Assembly: GCF_902167635.1 (NCBI RefSeq)
Contig: NZ_CABHMS010000009.1
Coordinates: 248,001 to 312,000 of the forward strand
DNA length: 64,000 nucleotides
DNA from: Chitinophaga vietnamensis
Lineage (GTDB): Bacteria > Bacteroidota > Bacteroidia > Chitinophagales > Chitinophagaceae
Reading direction: 5' to 3'
Position 1 is the first letter of the stretch. Every line of letters starts with the position of its first letter. Below the pieces are notes generated by a model. That model made no database searches, was not told where the DNA came from, and saw nothing but the letters and a program-made list of their open reading frames with translations. Both the position numbers and the translations under genes were made by a program. Of the stretch, positions 6,789 through 15,698 are shown in pieces.

Positions 6789-8112
6789 TATGGAAGATGC
6801 TTCTCCAGATATCCAGTCCGTTTGCATACAGCAGCAATCCCAGCAGGATCACCATACCTACGATCTGTGCATACTCCAGGAACTTCTCACTGGGCTTGCG
6901 GCCGGTGATGATCTCATAGAGCAGGAACAGCACGTGACCGCCATCCAGCGCAGGGATCGGCAGGATATTCATGAACGCCAGTATGATAGACAGAAAAGCA
7001 GTCAGCTCCCAGAACATGCCCCAGTCCCACATTTCAGGGAACAGCTTGGCGATGCTGCCAAAGCCGCCCAGCGATTCACTCATCTTCACTTCCTTGGAAA
7101 CGAACATCAGGCGCAGCTGCTGCACATAAGATACGAGCTTGTCGATACCACGATGGAAGCCCGCCGGGAATGACTCCAGCAAAGTATATTTCTTCACTTT
7201 ATACTCAAACGGATCCTGGCCGGTGATGCCCAGCACGCCTTTGTCGGACAGCTTTGGATGCAGTGTGAGCGTATCATTGCCGCGGATCACGCCGAGCGCG
7301 ATCTCTTGTCCTTTGTGTTTGAGTATCTCTCTTTTAAAGCCGATCATGTAAGGGAATGACTGGCCATTGACAGCAACAAGGCGATCATTTTTTTGCAGGG
7401 AGACAGCCGCCGCGGCAGTGCCCGGCGCCACGCTATCCACTACATAAGGCGCTGCCGGTACGGCGAATGGCGCTTTCTGCTTCAGCAATGCGTTGATGAA
7501 ACCATCCGGCACAGCGATGTTCATCTGCTGGCCATTGCGTTCTACCTGAATGCTTTTCACTTCATGCAGGATCAGGTAGCCGGTGATCTTCTCAAATTCT
7601 TCTACCTGGTGATTATCCAGGGAGAGGATCTTGTCGCCATCGCGCAGGCCGATGCTCTTACCCAGCGAATCCACCTCCACACCATATTTGGCGTTGGCGG
7701 TAGGCAGGTAGGTATCGCCGTAATGCCAAAGCAGCATGGCATAGATGAAGAAGGCAAGCAGGATGTTGACCGTTACGCCGCCAATCATGATGATGAGGCG
7801 CTGCCAGGCCGGCTTGGCCCGGAACTCCCATGGCTGCGGGGGTTTCATCATCTGCTCCTTGTCCATACTTTCATCTATCATCCCGGAGATCTTCACATAG
7901 CCACCCAGCGGCAGCCAGCCGATCCCGTATTCCGTTTCACCTTTCTTTACTTTGAAGAGAGAGAACCAGGGATCAAAGAACAAATAGAATTTTTCTACCC
8001 TGGTTTTGAATAATTTGGCGGGGATAAAGTGGCCCAACTCATGCAGTACAACCAAAATAGAGAGCGACAGCAACAGCTGCCCGGCTTTCACCAATATTAC
8101 CTCTGTTGTCAT
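6784..8112 (-). CDS. rseP: Site-2 intramembrane zinc protease, RseP family
   Basis: Intramembrane metalloprotease that cleaves membrane-bound anti-sigma factors and signal-peptide remnants. The zinc site HELGH is at residues 24-28 in the first membrane helix. The third ligand lies in the C-terminal MNILPIPALDGGHVLF, the classic N-x-x-P-x-P-x-LDGG motif. Two PDZ-like regions lie between (around VDSLGKSIGLRDGDKILSLD and VDSVAPGTAAAAVSLQKNDR). The length of 442 residues is normal. It follows dxr on the same strand (89 bp gap), a pairing common in bacteria. In this genome possible substrates include FecR proteins, which is inference. Confidence 0.96.
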   Translation of the reverse strand: MTTEVILVKAGQLLLSLSILVVLHELGHFIPAKLFKTRVEKFYLFFDPWFSLFKVKKGETEYGIGWLPLGGYVKISGMIDESMDKEQMMKPPQPWEFRAKPAWQRLIIMIGGVTVNILLAFFIYAMLLWHYGDTYLPTANAKYGVEVDSLGKSIGLRDGDKILSLDNHQVEEFEKITGYLILHEVKSIQVERNGQQMNIAVPDGFINALLKQKAPFAVPAAPYVVDSVAPGTAAAAVSLQKNDRLVAVNGQSFPYMIGFKREILKHKGQEIALGVIRGNDTLTLHPKLSDKGVLGITGQDPFEYKVKKYTLLESFPAGFHRGIDKLVSYVQQLRLMFVSKEVKMSESLGGFGSIAKLFPEMWDWGMFWELTAFLSIILAFMNILPIPALDGGHVLFLLYEIITGRKPSEKFLEYAQIVGMVILLGLLLYANGLDIWRSIFHK

Positions 8113-8201
8113 TTACTTGTTTTCAGCTTTAATTCTGCCTGTTAATATATCAGATTTTGCATATACAGAAAGCAGAAGCATTGTTAATTTTTTAATGATT
8201 A

Positions 8202-9368
8202 TCAGATCACGATAGAATTGATGAGGGAGGCCGCATGTTCCCGGGCGGCGTTATCTGCCTCATAATAATCGCTCAGGGTGGGCGTTTCCACGAACGGTAT
8301 TTTAACCATTGTTTCTTCTATCACCTCTGTCATTTGCAGGAAGCCGATCCTGTTTTTCAGGAAGGCGTTCACCACCTCTTCGTTGGCCGCATTCATGACG
8401 CAGGCGGCATTACCGCCCTTCTGCATCGCTTCCATTGCGATGGCAAGGTTACGGAATGTTTTTGTATCCGGCTGCTCAAATGTGAGGGAAGGATAATTCC
8501 TGAAGGAGAAACGTGGAAATTCGTTGGCCAGGCGGTCGGGATAACCGAGTGCGTACTGGATGGGCAACTTCATGTCGGGCAGGCCCATCTGGGCTTTCAG
8601 GGAGCCGTCTATAAATTGCACCATGGAATGTATGATCGACTGCGGATGCACCACCACTTCTATATTCTCCGGAGAAAGACCGAAAAGCCAGCGTGCCTCG
8701 ATCATTTCCAGCCCTTTGTTCATAAGGGTGGCGGAGTCGATCGTGATCTTGGCGCCCATGCTCCAGTTGGGATGTTGCAGGGCATGGTCTTTCTTAACAT
8801 TGATAAGGAAATTCGGTTTCTTGCCGAGAAAAGGACCGCCGGAAGCGGTGAGTATCACTTTCTCCACTTTGCTGAAAGGCTCTCCCAGCAAGCATTGGAA
8901 GATGGCCGAATGTTCTGAGTCCACCGGGATAATGGGCACGTTCTTGCGACGGGCAGTGGCCATTACAATATCACCGGCTACCACCAATGTTTCTTTGTTG
9001 GCCAGCGCGATGGGCGTTCCCTGCTCAATGGCTGCCAGCGTAGGAGCCAATCCGGCAAAGCCCATAATAGCTGCCAGCATCATATCTATCGTGGACCAGG
9101 AAGCCACTTCCACCATGGCTTTCGCGCCTGCGAATACTTTGATGCCTTTATCAAACAATACATCCTTTACCAGTTTGTATTTCTCTTCATTTCCTATCAC
9201 AACGGCATTGGGCTTGAATTTCAATGCCTGTTCAATCAGCAGGTCTGCGTTCTGCTGTGCGGTCAGCACTTCCACACTAAACCTGTCGGGATGCGCCGCT
9301 ATCACATCCAGTGCCTGTATGCCAATTGAGCCGGTAGACCCGAAGATGGCAATTTTTCGTTTATTCAT
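8202..9368 (-). CDS. dxr: 1-deoxy-D-xylulose-5-phosphate reductoisomerase
   Basis: Second enzyme of the MEP isoprenoid pathway: rearranges and reduces DXP to 2-C-methyl-D-erythritol 4-phosphate with NADPH and a divalent metal. The NADPH-binding motif IFGSTGSIGIQALDVI is at the N-terminus. ANKETLVVAGD, the metal site VDSEHSAIFQCL, the substrate loop TASGGPFLGKKP, and WSMGAKITIDSATLMNKGLE are all present. The 388 residues match the family. It lies upstream of rseP and downstream of the GH3 gene, all on the minus strand, probably co-transcribed with rseP. Confidence 0.97.
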   Translation of the reverse strand: MNKRKIAIFGSTGSIGIQALDVIAAHPDRFSVEVLTAQQNADLLIEQALKFKPNAVVIGNEEKYKLVKDVLFDKGIKVFAGAKAMVEVASWSTIDMMLAAIMGFAGLAPTLAAIEQGTPIALANKETLVVAGDIVMATARRKNVPIIPVDSEHSAIFQCLLGEPFSKVEKVILTASGGPFLGKKPNFLINVKKDHALQHPNWSMGAKITIDSATLMNKGLEMIEARWLFGLSPENIEVVVHPQSIIHSMVQFIDGSLKAQMGLPDMKLPIQYALGYPDRLANEFPRFSFRNYPSLTFEQPDTKTFRNLAIAMEAMQKGGNAACVMNAANEEVVNAFLKNRIGFLQMTEVIEETMVKIPFVETPTLSDYYEADNAAREHAASLINSIVI

Positions 9369-9453
9369 TACGGTGATTTACTTTTTCAGATAACAAAAAC
9401 GACGCGCAGCCCGGAAAGCCTCCGGCCGCCGCGTATTACGGTCCATTCAGCCA

Positions 9454-10950
9454 TCATTGCAAATACTGCTTCAGTTCATCTGCCAGTTTGCGGTCGTTAC
9501 TCAAACGTGGCACTTTGTTCTGACCGCCCAGTTTTCCAATAGCTTTCATATAGTCGATAAAGCCGTGTTTGCGCACTGGCCTGATCTTCAGGGGTTGTAA
9601 TATGTTTCCTGTTAAAAGGTCGTTATAATAAATGTTCTTCTGTCGCAGGTTAATATCCACTTTCTTCGCAAACGCTTCCATGTTCAACGGCAGGTTCTCA
9701 AATTCAACGAACCATTCGTGGAATGGCAGTTCGCCATTGGTTTGTACCATGGGCGCCACGGTAAATTCCGTGATGTGCACATTCTCTTCTGCGGCGGCTT
9801 TCATCAGGCTGTGCTCTACTTCTTCCCCGATTACGTGCTCGCCGAAAGCGGAGATGAAATGTTTGATACGGCCTGTTACCAGCAAGCGGTAAGGGTTGGT
9901 GGAGACGAACTTCACGGTATCGCCGATGTTATATCCCCAGAGCCCGGCGTTATTGTTGATGATCAGAGCGTAATTTACGCCGGTTTGTACATCTTTGAGC
10001 GACAGTCGCGTAGGATTTTCATCAAAAATTTCCTGTGCGGGGATAAACTCGTAATAGATGCCGGAATTGGTGTTGAGCAGGAGCCCTTCCTGTTCCTGCG
10101 AATCCTGGAAAGCAAAGAAGCCTTCCGAGGCCGGGAATGTTTCGATGGTGTGGATCGGCGCGCCGATAGAGGCCATGAGCTTGGCGCGGTAAGGTTCAAA
10201 GTTCACGCCGCCATATACCATCACATCAAAATTCTTGAATATCTCTTTGATCCGTTTGCCATTGCTGCGTTCCATGAGGCGGTCGAAATACATCTGCACC
10301 CATGGCGGTATGCCGCTGATCAGCGTCATATCCTGGTTGAAGGTTTCTTCTACTATTTTGTCCAGTTTGGTCTCCCAGTCGTCAATGCAATTGGTTTCGT
10401 AGGAAGGCAGCTGGTTGGTACGGAGGTAGCGCGGGATGTGATGGTTCACGATACCGCTGAGACGCCCGGTGGGTATGCCTCCTACCCTTTCCAGCTCGGG
10501 GGAGCCGGAGAGGAATATCATCTTGCCATCGGCGAAGCTGGAGTTCCCCGTTTCTCCCATATAGTTCAGCAGCGCGTTGCGGGCAGTGTCTATATGATTG
10601 GAGATAGAGTCTTTGGAGATGGGAATATATTTAACCCCGCTGGTGGTGCCGGATGTTTTGGCCAGATAGATGGGCTGTCCTTTCCAGAGTACGTTCTGTT
10701 TTCCTTCTTTGATCCTTTCTATATAAGGTTTGAACTGCTCGTAATCGCGCACCGGGATGGCCTGTTTAAAATCATCATAGGTGTGTACGGCCTCCAGTTT
10801 GTGTTCTGTCCCGAACTCTGTTTTCTTGCCTGTCTTGATCAGCTCCTCCAGGATGTTTGCCTGGTCTTCCACCGCCCTTGTCATCTCCTTCCTGATCTTG
10901 TTGTAGACGATGGAAGCAAATGGTTTGGCCAGCAGTGATTTAAACTTCAT
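9454..10950 (-). CDS. GH3 auxin-responsive-promoter family protein (ANL-type acyl-adenylate ligase)
   Basis: Protein of 498 residues of the GH3 family, which adenylates a carboxylic acid and conjugates it to an amine or thiol. The ATP-binding P-loop is visible as LAKTSGTTSGVKYIPIS; the second ANL motif is ETFPASEGFFAFQD and the third is LWGYNIGDTVKFVS, followed by VTGRIKHFISAFGEHV. These are the usual catalytic signatures, so it should be active. The substrate is unknown; bacterial GH3 proteins are widespread in Bacteroidota and need not act on auxins. A single CAAATGTA (TAnnTTTG on the minus strand, 11067-11074) upstream is a possible -7 box without a well-spaced -33 element. Confidence 0.9.
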   Translation of the reverse strand: MKFKSLLAKPFASIVYNKIRKEMTRAVEDQANILEELIKTGKKTEFGTEHKLEAVHTYDDFKQAIPVRDYEQFKPYIERIKEGKQNVLWKGQPIYLAKTSGTTSGVKYIPISKDSISNHIDTARNALLNYMGETGNSSFADGKMIFLSGSPELERVGGIPTGRLSGIVNHHIPRYLRTNQLPSYETNCIDDWETKLDKIVEETFNQDMTLISGIPPWVQMYFDRLMERSNGKRIKEIFKNFDVMVYGGVNFEPYRAKLMASIGAPIHTIETFPASEGFFAFQDSQEQEGLLLNTNSGIYYEFIPAQEIFDENPTRLSLKDVQTGVNYALIINNNAGLWGYNIGDTVKFVSTNPYRLLVTGRIKHFISAFGEHVIGEEVEHSLMKAAAEENVHITEFTVAPMVQTNGELPFHEWFVEFENLPLNMEAFAKKVDINLRQKNIYYNDLLTGNILQPLKIRPVRKHGFIDYMKAIGKLGGQNKVPRLSNDRKLADELKQYLQ

Positions 10951-11249
10951 GCCCTTTATTTTATGATTGAGAGATTGAGGGGCCGTGTATCCGGAGGCAG
11001 CACGCAGCTGGTGTTGGCGCCCGGGTACGCGGACCTGTACATCTTGTTTAATCCTTGTGTAAACGACAAATGTATATAAAATTGCGTTGCTTTGTATGGC
11101 AAAATAACTGTTTTTCGCGGACGAGGGCCATATATAAGATTTTGTTAAAAAAATCTAAAATTCAGGAAAGTACGTATCTTTGAAATGATTAAGCTTTAGG
11201 GTGTTGAATACATGATTTTACGCATGTGAATTAAAAAATGCCTTAAAAC
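10951..11249. other. Divergent intergenic region between the GH3 gene and rplU
   Basis: About 300 bp without a gene. It contains minus-strand TACATTTG (11067-11074) upstream of the GH3 gene and plus-strand TATCTTTG (11175-11182) upstream of rplU; neither has a -33 box at standard spacing. The L21/L27 leader may hold an autogenous control site, but no structure was recognised. Confidence 0.5.
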
Positions 11250-11281
11250 TTTGTCAATTCAAAAAACAAATGGTACTTTTG
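11250..11281 (+). promoter_or_regulatory. Promoter of rplU-rpmA (TTTG-N20-TACTTTTG)
   Basis: TTTG at 11250-11253 and TACTTTTG at 11274-11281, spaced by 20 bp, fit the Bacteroidota primary sigma consensus. Transcription would start around 11288, leaving a short leader before the rplU ATG at 11305. Confidence 0.75.
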
Positions 11282-11304
11282 CGGAAATTATATTTTGGAT
11301 AATT

Positions 11305-11607
11305 ATGTTTGCAGTTGTAAAAATCGCAGGTCAGCAATTTAAAGTACAAAAAGACCAGGAAATTTTTGTACAGCAGTTACAAGGAAATATCGGTGATAAA
11401 GTGGAGTTTTCCGAAGTACTGTTGACAGACAATGCTGGTAAGCTGGCTGTAGGTACTGATGTAAAATCAGTAGTAAAAGCAGAAATCTTGGGACATGTTC
11501 AGGGCGATAAAGTAATCGCTTTCAAAATGAAGAGAAGAAAAGGCTTCAGAAAGAAAGTTGGTCACCGTACCCATTTCACTAAGATCAAAATCAACGATAT
11601 CGCTTAA
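11305..11607 (+). CDS. rplU: 50S ribosomal protein L21
   Basis: Large-subunit protein that binds 23S rRNA. The ATG at 11305 gives the standard N-terminus MFAVVKIAGQQFKVQKDQEI and a 100-residue protein. An earlier alternative start at 11251 would overlap the promoter and is unlikely. The C-terminal KMKRRKGFRKKVGHRTHFTK, continuing IKINDIA, is the L21 rRNA-binding signature. It is followed 56 bp later by rpmA, the conserved order. Confidence 0.98.
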   Translation: MFAVVKIAGQQFKVQKDQEIFVQQLQGNIGDKVEFSEVLLTDNAGKLAVGTDVKSVVKAEILGHVQGDKVIAFKMKRRKGFRKKVGHRTHFTKIKINDIA

Positions 11608-11663
11608 TTTGTACGTTAAGTGAACTTATTTTATTAGACAACGTTTTTTAAAGTTATTATACA

Positions 11664-11942
11664 ATGGCACATAAAAAGGGTGAAGGTAGTGTAAAGAACG
11701 GCCGCGACTCCCAAAGCAAAAGGCTGGGCGTTAAAATTTTTGGTGGTCAACCTGCTATCGCTGGCAACATTATTGTACGTCAGAGAGGCACAGTTTATCA
11801 CGCTGGTCAAAACGTAGGTATTGGTAAAGATTTTACCATTTTCGCAGTAGCTGACGGTGTAGTAGAATTCAGAAAAGGTCGCGAAAACAAAACTTACGTT
11901 TCTGTTAAAGCATTTGACACCACTGCTCAGGCGGAAGCCTAA
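11664..11942 (+). CDS. rpmA: 50S ribosomal protein L27
   Basis: Peptidyl-transferase-centre protein L27, 92 residues. It starts [20 protein letters not shown], without the N-terminal extension that Firmicutes cleave, so no Prp protease is needed. The conserved [20 protein letters not shown] and GRDHTIFA-like [12 protein letters not shown] are present. It is co-directional with rplU and the histone-like gene. Confidence 0.98.
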   Translation: MAHKKGEGSVKNGRDSQSKRLGVKIFGGQPAIAGNIIVRQRGTVYHAGQNVGIGKDFTIFAVADGVVEFRKGRENKTYVSVKAFDTTAQAEA

Positions 11943-12007
11943 GTCAGTGTTTGCCATAAAGTTTTTTTATACCCAATTATTTTTTACTAACCCAAATTCA
12001 AAAAACA

Positions 12008-12388
12008 ATGGCAACAATTAAAAAAGCGGCTGCTAAAAAAGCTGCGCCTAAAAAGAAAGCTGCTGCTAAGAAAGCCGCTCCTAAAAAGAAAGCTGCTGCT
12101 AAAAAAGCAACTGCTAAAAAAGCTGCTCCTAAAAAGAAAGCTGCCGCTAAAAAAGCAACTGCTAAGAAAGCTGCTCCTAAAAAAGCCGCTGCTAAAAAAG
12201 CAACTGCTAAGAAAGCTGCTCCTAAAAAGAAAGCTGCTGCTAAGAAAGCCGCTCCTAAAAAGAAAGCTGCTGCTAAGAAAGCTGCTCCTAAAAAGAAAGC
12301 CGCTGCTAAAAAACCTGCTGCTAAGAAGAAAGCTCCTGCTAAAAAAGCACCTGCCGCTCCTGCAGCACCAGCATCTCCGGCTATGTAA
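12008..12388 (+). CDS. Lysine/alanine-rich histone H1-like DNA-binding protein
   Basis: A 126-residue protein made almost entirely of short repeats of the type A-A-K-K-A-A-P-K-K-K and A-A-K-K-A-T-A-K-K, ending in an Ala/Pro tail (APAAPASPAM). Such tails resemble eukaryotic H1 and bacterial Hc1, AlgP or mycobacterial HupB tails and bind DNA or RNA by charge. There is no globular domain, so it is a free-standing tail protein. The DNA is correspondingly repetitive (GCTGCTAAGAAAGC words), so copy number may vary between strains. It lies 65 bp after rpmA and before a strong terminator, so it is probably made together with L21 and L27 at high level. Confidence 0.85.
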   Translation: MATIKKAAAKKAAPKKKAAAKKAAPKKKAAAKKATAKKAAPKKKAAAKKATAKKAAPKKAAAKKATAKKAAPKKKAAAKKAAPKKKAAAKKAAPKKKAAAKKPAAKKKAPAKKAPAAPAAPASPAM

Positions 12389-12416
12389 GATCGGATTTAC
12401 AAAATGTAGTTATAAG

Positions 12417-12446
12417 GGTCCTGGTAATACCAGGACCTTTTTTTTT
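12417..12446 (+). terminator. Rho-independent terminator of the rplU-rpmA-histone-like unit
   Basis: GGTCCTGGT, loop AAT, ACCAGGACC, then nine T. A textbook intrinsic terminator 28 bp after the stop codon. Confidence 0.95.
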
Positions 12447-12449
12447 GCG

Positions 12450-12627
12450 CGCGAAGGTTGTCTGGCTCAGGATTTAATGATTGAAAGGATTACCAGGATT
12501 TTTTTACAGGATTAATAAAGATTAAAAAAAGATTTTCGAGTAGATCTTCGCGATCCCTTCTTTAATCCTGTAAAAAAATCCTGGTAATCCTTTCAATCAT
12601 TAAATCCTGAGCCAGACAACCTTCGCG
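12450..12627. repeat. Perfect 66-bp inverted repeat element
   Basis: Arms 12450-12515 and 12562-12627 are exact reverse complements around a 46-bp loop. The outer end reads CGCGAAGGTTGTCTGGCTCAG and the arm continues with AGGATT-type words (CAGGATTTAATGATTG, AGGATTACCAGG, ACAGGATTAA). The outer end is shared with the element at 20698-20857. It lies between a terminator and the PolX gene, with no coding capacity. It is probably a non-autonomous, hairpin-forming intergenic repeat. Confidence 0.9.
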
Positions 12628-12649
12628 AAAATCTCCGTAATTTCACTAC

Positions 12650-14338
12650 ATGGACAATTACTCAATAGCCGATAACTTCTCCCTCCTGTCTAAACTCATG
12701 GACATACACGGAGAAAATAGCTTCAAAGCAAAATCATTTGCCAGCGCCGCTTTTACCATAGAAAAGCTACCCACCCAACTGAAAGATACCCCCCGCGAAG
12801 ATATCTTCCGCATCAAAGGCATTGGAGAATCTACCGGGAAAAGCATCCTCGAAATGCTCGATACACAACAGTTTGGCCTGCTCGATCACTACCTGCAGGT
12901 CACACCGCCGGGCATCCTTGAGATCATGAAAATAAAAGGCCTCGGCCCCAAGAAAATAGCCACCATCTGGAAAGAACTGGAAGTGGAAACCATGGGCGAA
13001 CTACTCTATGCCTGCAACGAAAACCGCCTGCTGCTACTCAAAGGCTTCGGCGAAAAAACGCAGGACAACGTCCGCCAGAATATCGAATTCTATCTCTCTA
13101 ACCGGCACCGCTTCCTCTTCGCTGAAGTAGAAGCCATCGGTAACAACCTGGAAAAACAGTTACAGGAACTGTTCGCTCCCGCGAAAGTGGCGCTCACCGG
13201 CGCTTTCCGCCGCAACCTTCCCATCATTGATGAAATAGAAATACTTATCGCCGCACCTGCGGATACAATACAACAAAAGCTCGCCGCATTGCCAGGCCTT
13301 CAACTGCAATCCGCCACCAACGGAGATAGCGTATGGACGCTGGAAGAAAGGATCAAAGTGGTGACACACGCCTGCGAAGCCGCCGATTTCTATCAACAAC
13401 TCTTTCTTACTACCGGCGCCCCGGCATTCATCGATCAATTCAATGCCGCCGGCGGCCATACCGCACTGCTGCAAGCCAATTCGGAAGAAGATATCTTCAC
13501 GGCCGCCGGCATGGACTATATCGAGCCATGCCTCCGTGAAGGCGGCGCAGAAATCGCACAGGCACGCCAGCATCAGCTGCCAGCGCTCATCACCACCGCT
13601 GATATCAAAGGGATCATCCACTCCCACAGCCAGTGGAGCGATGGCCTCGACACACTCGAAGAAATGGCGCTTGCCGCCAGGAACCAGGGCTTCGAATATC
13701 TCGCGATTAGCGACCACTCCCGCTCCGCTTTCTATGCCAATGGCCTCGATGCAGAAAGAGTGCTCGCACAACAATCTCAGATCGATGAACTGAATCAGCA
13801 ACTCGCGCCCTTCCGCATCTTCAAAAGCATTGAAGCAGATATCCTCAACGATGGCGCACTCGACTATCCGGATGAGATATTAGCCACCTTCGACCTGGTC
13901 ATCGCCTCGGTGCACTCCAACCTGAAAATGACGGAAGATAAAGCCATGGCGCGTTTGCTCAAAGCGATAGAAAACCCGTACACCACCATACTCGGCCACA
14001 TGACCGGCCGGCTGCTCCTCAGCAGGAACGGATACCCCGTAGATCATAAAGCCATCATCGACGCCTGCGCTGCCCACAACGTAGCCATCGAACTCAACGC
14101 CCATCCACGCCGCCTCGATATCGACTGGACCTGGCTTTCCTATGCACGCGAAAAAAATGTGCTCATCTCCATCGATCCGGATGCGCATAGCATCAAAGGA
14201 TTTCATGACGTGCATTATGGCGCCCTCGCAGCACGTAAAGGCGGTATCACAAAAGCTAACAATCTTAGCAGCTTCTCCGCCGATATGCTCGGGAACTACC
14301 TGATCAACAGAAAAAAAAGTAAAAACCTGCTCCCATGA
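12650..14338 (+). CDS. PolX-type DNA polymerase/PHP phosphoesterase, polymerase site apparently lost
   Basis: A 562-residue protein with bacterial PolX architecture: an N-terminal helix-hairpin-helix region (FRIKGIGESTGKSILEML, MKIKGLGPKKIATIWKEL, LLLKGFGEKTQDNVRQ), a family-X palm, and a C-terminal PHP domain. The PHP metal ligands look complete: IIHSHSQWSDG, LAISDHSRS, KSIEADIL, ASVHSNL, ILGHMTGR, IELNAHPRR, SIDPDAHS. This domain gives 3'-5' exonuclease or phosphatase activity in PolX proteins. The palm motif, normally G-S-x-R-R...D-I-D, reads GAFRRNLPIIDEIEILI, so both aspartates are glutamates. The third acidic position is in EERIKVV, also non-canonical. It probably acts in DNA repair as a nuclease rather than a polymerase. 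It overlaps prsW by 4 bp. Confidence 0.85.
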   Translation: MDNYSIADNFSLLSKLMDIHGENSFKAKSFASAAFTIEKLPTQLKDTPREDIFRIKGIGESTGKSILEMLDTQQFGLLDHYLQVTPPGILEIMKIKGLGPKKIATIWKELEVETMGELLYACNENRLLLLKGFGEKTQDNVRQNIEFYLSNRHRFLFAEVEAIGNNLEKQLQELFAPAKVALTGAFRRNLPIIDEIEILIAAPADTIQQKLAALPGLQLQSATNGDSVWTLEERIKVVTHACEAADFYQQLFLTTGAPAFIDQFNAAGGHTALLQANSEEDIFTAAGMDYIEPCLREGGAEIAQARQHQLPALITTADIKGIIHSHSQWSDGLDTLEEMALAARNQGFEYLAISDHSRSAFYANGLDAERVLAQQSQIDELNQQLAPFRIFKSIEADILNDGALDYPDEILATFDLVIASVHSNLKMTEDKAMARLLKAIENPYTTILGHMTGRLLLSRNGYPVDHKAIIDACAAHNVAIELNAHPRRLDIDWTWLSYAREKNVLISIDPDAHSIKGFHDVHYGALAARKGGITKANNLSSFSADMLGNYLINRKKSKNLLP

Positions 14339-15054
14339 AACTATTGGCACTAGCCGTTGCACCAGGGTTTGCCATCTCCCTGCTCTTCTACAAGCTGGAC
14401 AAATACGACCGCGAACCGGTAGGCCTGCTCCTGCGTTGCTTTCTGCTGGGAATGGTATGCGTAATACTGCCCCTGTTCATACAAGGCTATGCCACCTCCG
14501 TACTCGGATTGCACGAAAACGACGGCACCATCGTCGGCACTGCGGCCTTTGCATACGGCATTGTAGGCGTATCTGAAGAACTGGCAAAGTTCCTCGTATT
14601 ACGCTTCTACGCGTATCCTAAAAAGGATTTCAATGAACCGATGGATGGTATCGTATATGCCGTAATGATAGGAATGGGATTCGCTACATTGGAGAACATC
14701 GCATATGTGGCGCGTTTCGGCGTAGGCACCGGCGTAGCGCGCATGTTCCTCTCGGTGCCCGCCCATGCTACATTTGCCGTGCTGATGGGCTATTACGCCG
14801 GTCTTGCCAAATTTATACCGGCACAAAGGGAAGCCCTGCTGCTGCGCGCTTTCACCATCGCGGTATTCTTCCACGGCACCTATGATTTCTTCCTCTTCAC
14901 CGGTAATAGTATATTGCTGCTCGGCGCATCGGTGATCACTTTGCTGTTTGCGGTGAGACTATCGATAAAGGCTATACGAAAAGACAGGGAGCTCTCCCGG
15001 CAGCTGCATGAAAATCATTACTTTGAGGAGCAACAAAACAATGAGCATACATGA
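14335..15054 (+). CDS. PrsW-family intramembrane metalloprotease
   Basis: Polytopic membrane protein of 239 residues of the PrsW/CPBP-like superfamily. The conserved motifs are SEELAKFLVLRF (the EE pair), GFATLENIAYV (E-N), PAHATFAVLMGYYAG (His) and FFHGTYDFFLF (His). These supply the glutamates and histidines of the proposed metal site. PrsW cleaves anti-sigma factor RsiW in Bacillus; the substrate here is unknown. It overlaps the PolX gene by 4 bp and the DsbA-like gene by 4 bp, so the three genes are translationally coupled. Confidence 0.9.
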   Translation: MKLLALAVAPGFAISLLFYKLDKYDREPVGLLLRCFLLGMVCVILPLFIQGYATSVLGLHENDGTIVGTAAFAYGIVGVSEELAKFLVLRFYAYPKKDFNEPMDGIVYAVMIGMGFATLENIAYVARFGVGTGVARMFLSVPAHATFAVLMGYYAGLAKFIPAQREALLLRAFTIAVFFHGTYDFFLFTGNSILLLGASVITLLFAVRLSIKAIRKDRELSRQLHENHYFEEQQNNEHT

Positions 15055-15686
15055 AACTGATATACGTCTATGATCCTCTCTGCGGCTGGTGCTACGGTTT
15101 TACGCCCGTGATACAGCAATTACAGGCCGCGCAGGGCAACAATATGACATTTGAAATACTCACTGGCGGCATGATCACCGGCAGTAACCGTCATCCCTTC
15201 TCTACCATGGAAGCTTATATTCAAAAAGCGCATACCAGTGTGGAAGAGATGACCGGCGTGAAATTCGGAGCGGCTTTCCTCCATAAACTGCTCCCCTCGC
15301 AGGAATTGATGGATTCGGAAAAGCCGGGTATTGCGCTGACGGTGTTCAAAGGTTATCAACCTGATAATGCCATCAACTTTACACATGATATGCAGGTGGC
15401 CATGAATTATGATGGCATCAGCCTCAATCACGACGATACCTACCGCACGTTGATCAGTAAATATCATCTGCCGGAAGATGAGTTCATCAGCCGCCTGCAT
15501 GATGAACATTACCGTTACGAAACACAGCAGGAGTTCCAGCTGGTACAGAACTGGGGCATCACCGGCTTTCCTGCTGCCATACTGGATACAGGCAAGCAAC
15601 TCTACCTCTGCGCAAGAGGATATACGCCGCTTGAGCGCCTGCAACAAACCATCGACAACATTATCAAAGAAAGCAACGCCTCTTAA
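15051..15686 (+). CDS. DsbA-family thioredoxin-fold protein
   Basis: A 211-residue protein with the DsbA/FrnE-like fold. The active-site C-x-x-C is C-G-W-C in IYVYDPLCGWCYGFTPVIQQ near the N-terminus, and the cis-proline region is GITGFPAAILDTGKQLYL. No signal peptide is seen, so it probably acts in the cytoplasm, as FrnE-like oxidoreductases do. It overlaps prsW at its start and is followed 12 bp later by a GNAT gene. Confidence 0.92.
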   Translation: MKLIYVYDPLCGWCYGFTPVIQQLQAAQGNNMTFEILTGGMITGSNRHPFSTMEAYIQKAHTSVEEMTGVKFGAAFLHKLLPSQELMDSEKPGIALTVFKGYQPDNAINFTHDMQVAMNYDGISLNHDDTYRTLISKYHLPEDEFISRLHDEHYRYETQQEFQLVQNWGITGFPAAILDTGKQLYLCARGYTPLERLQQTIDNIIKESNAS

Positions 15687-15698
15687 AAAATCTTTCAG

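Noticed and set aside
11251-11304. Longer L21 from an upstream start
   Set aside because: The extension covers the -7 promoter box, and L21 normally starts M-F/Y-A-V-V/I.
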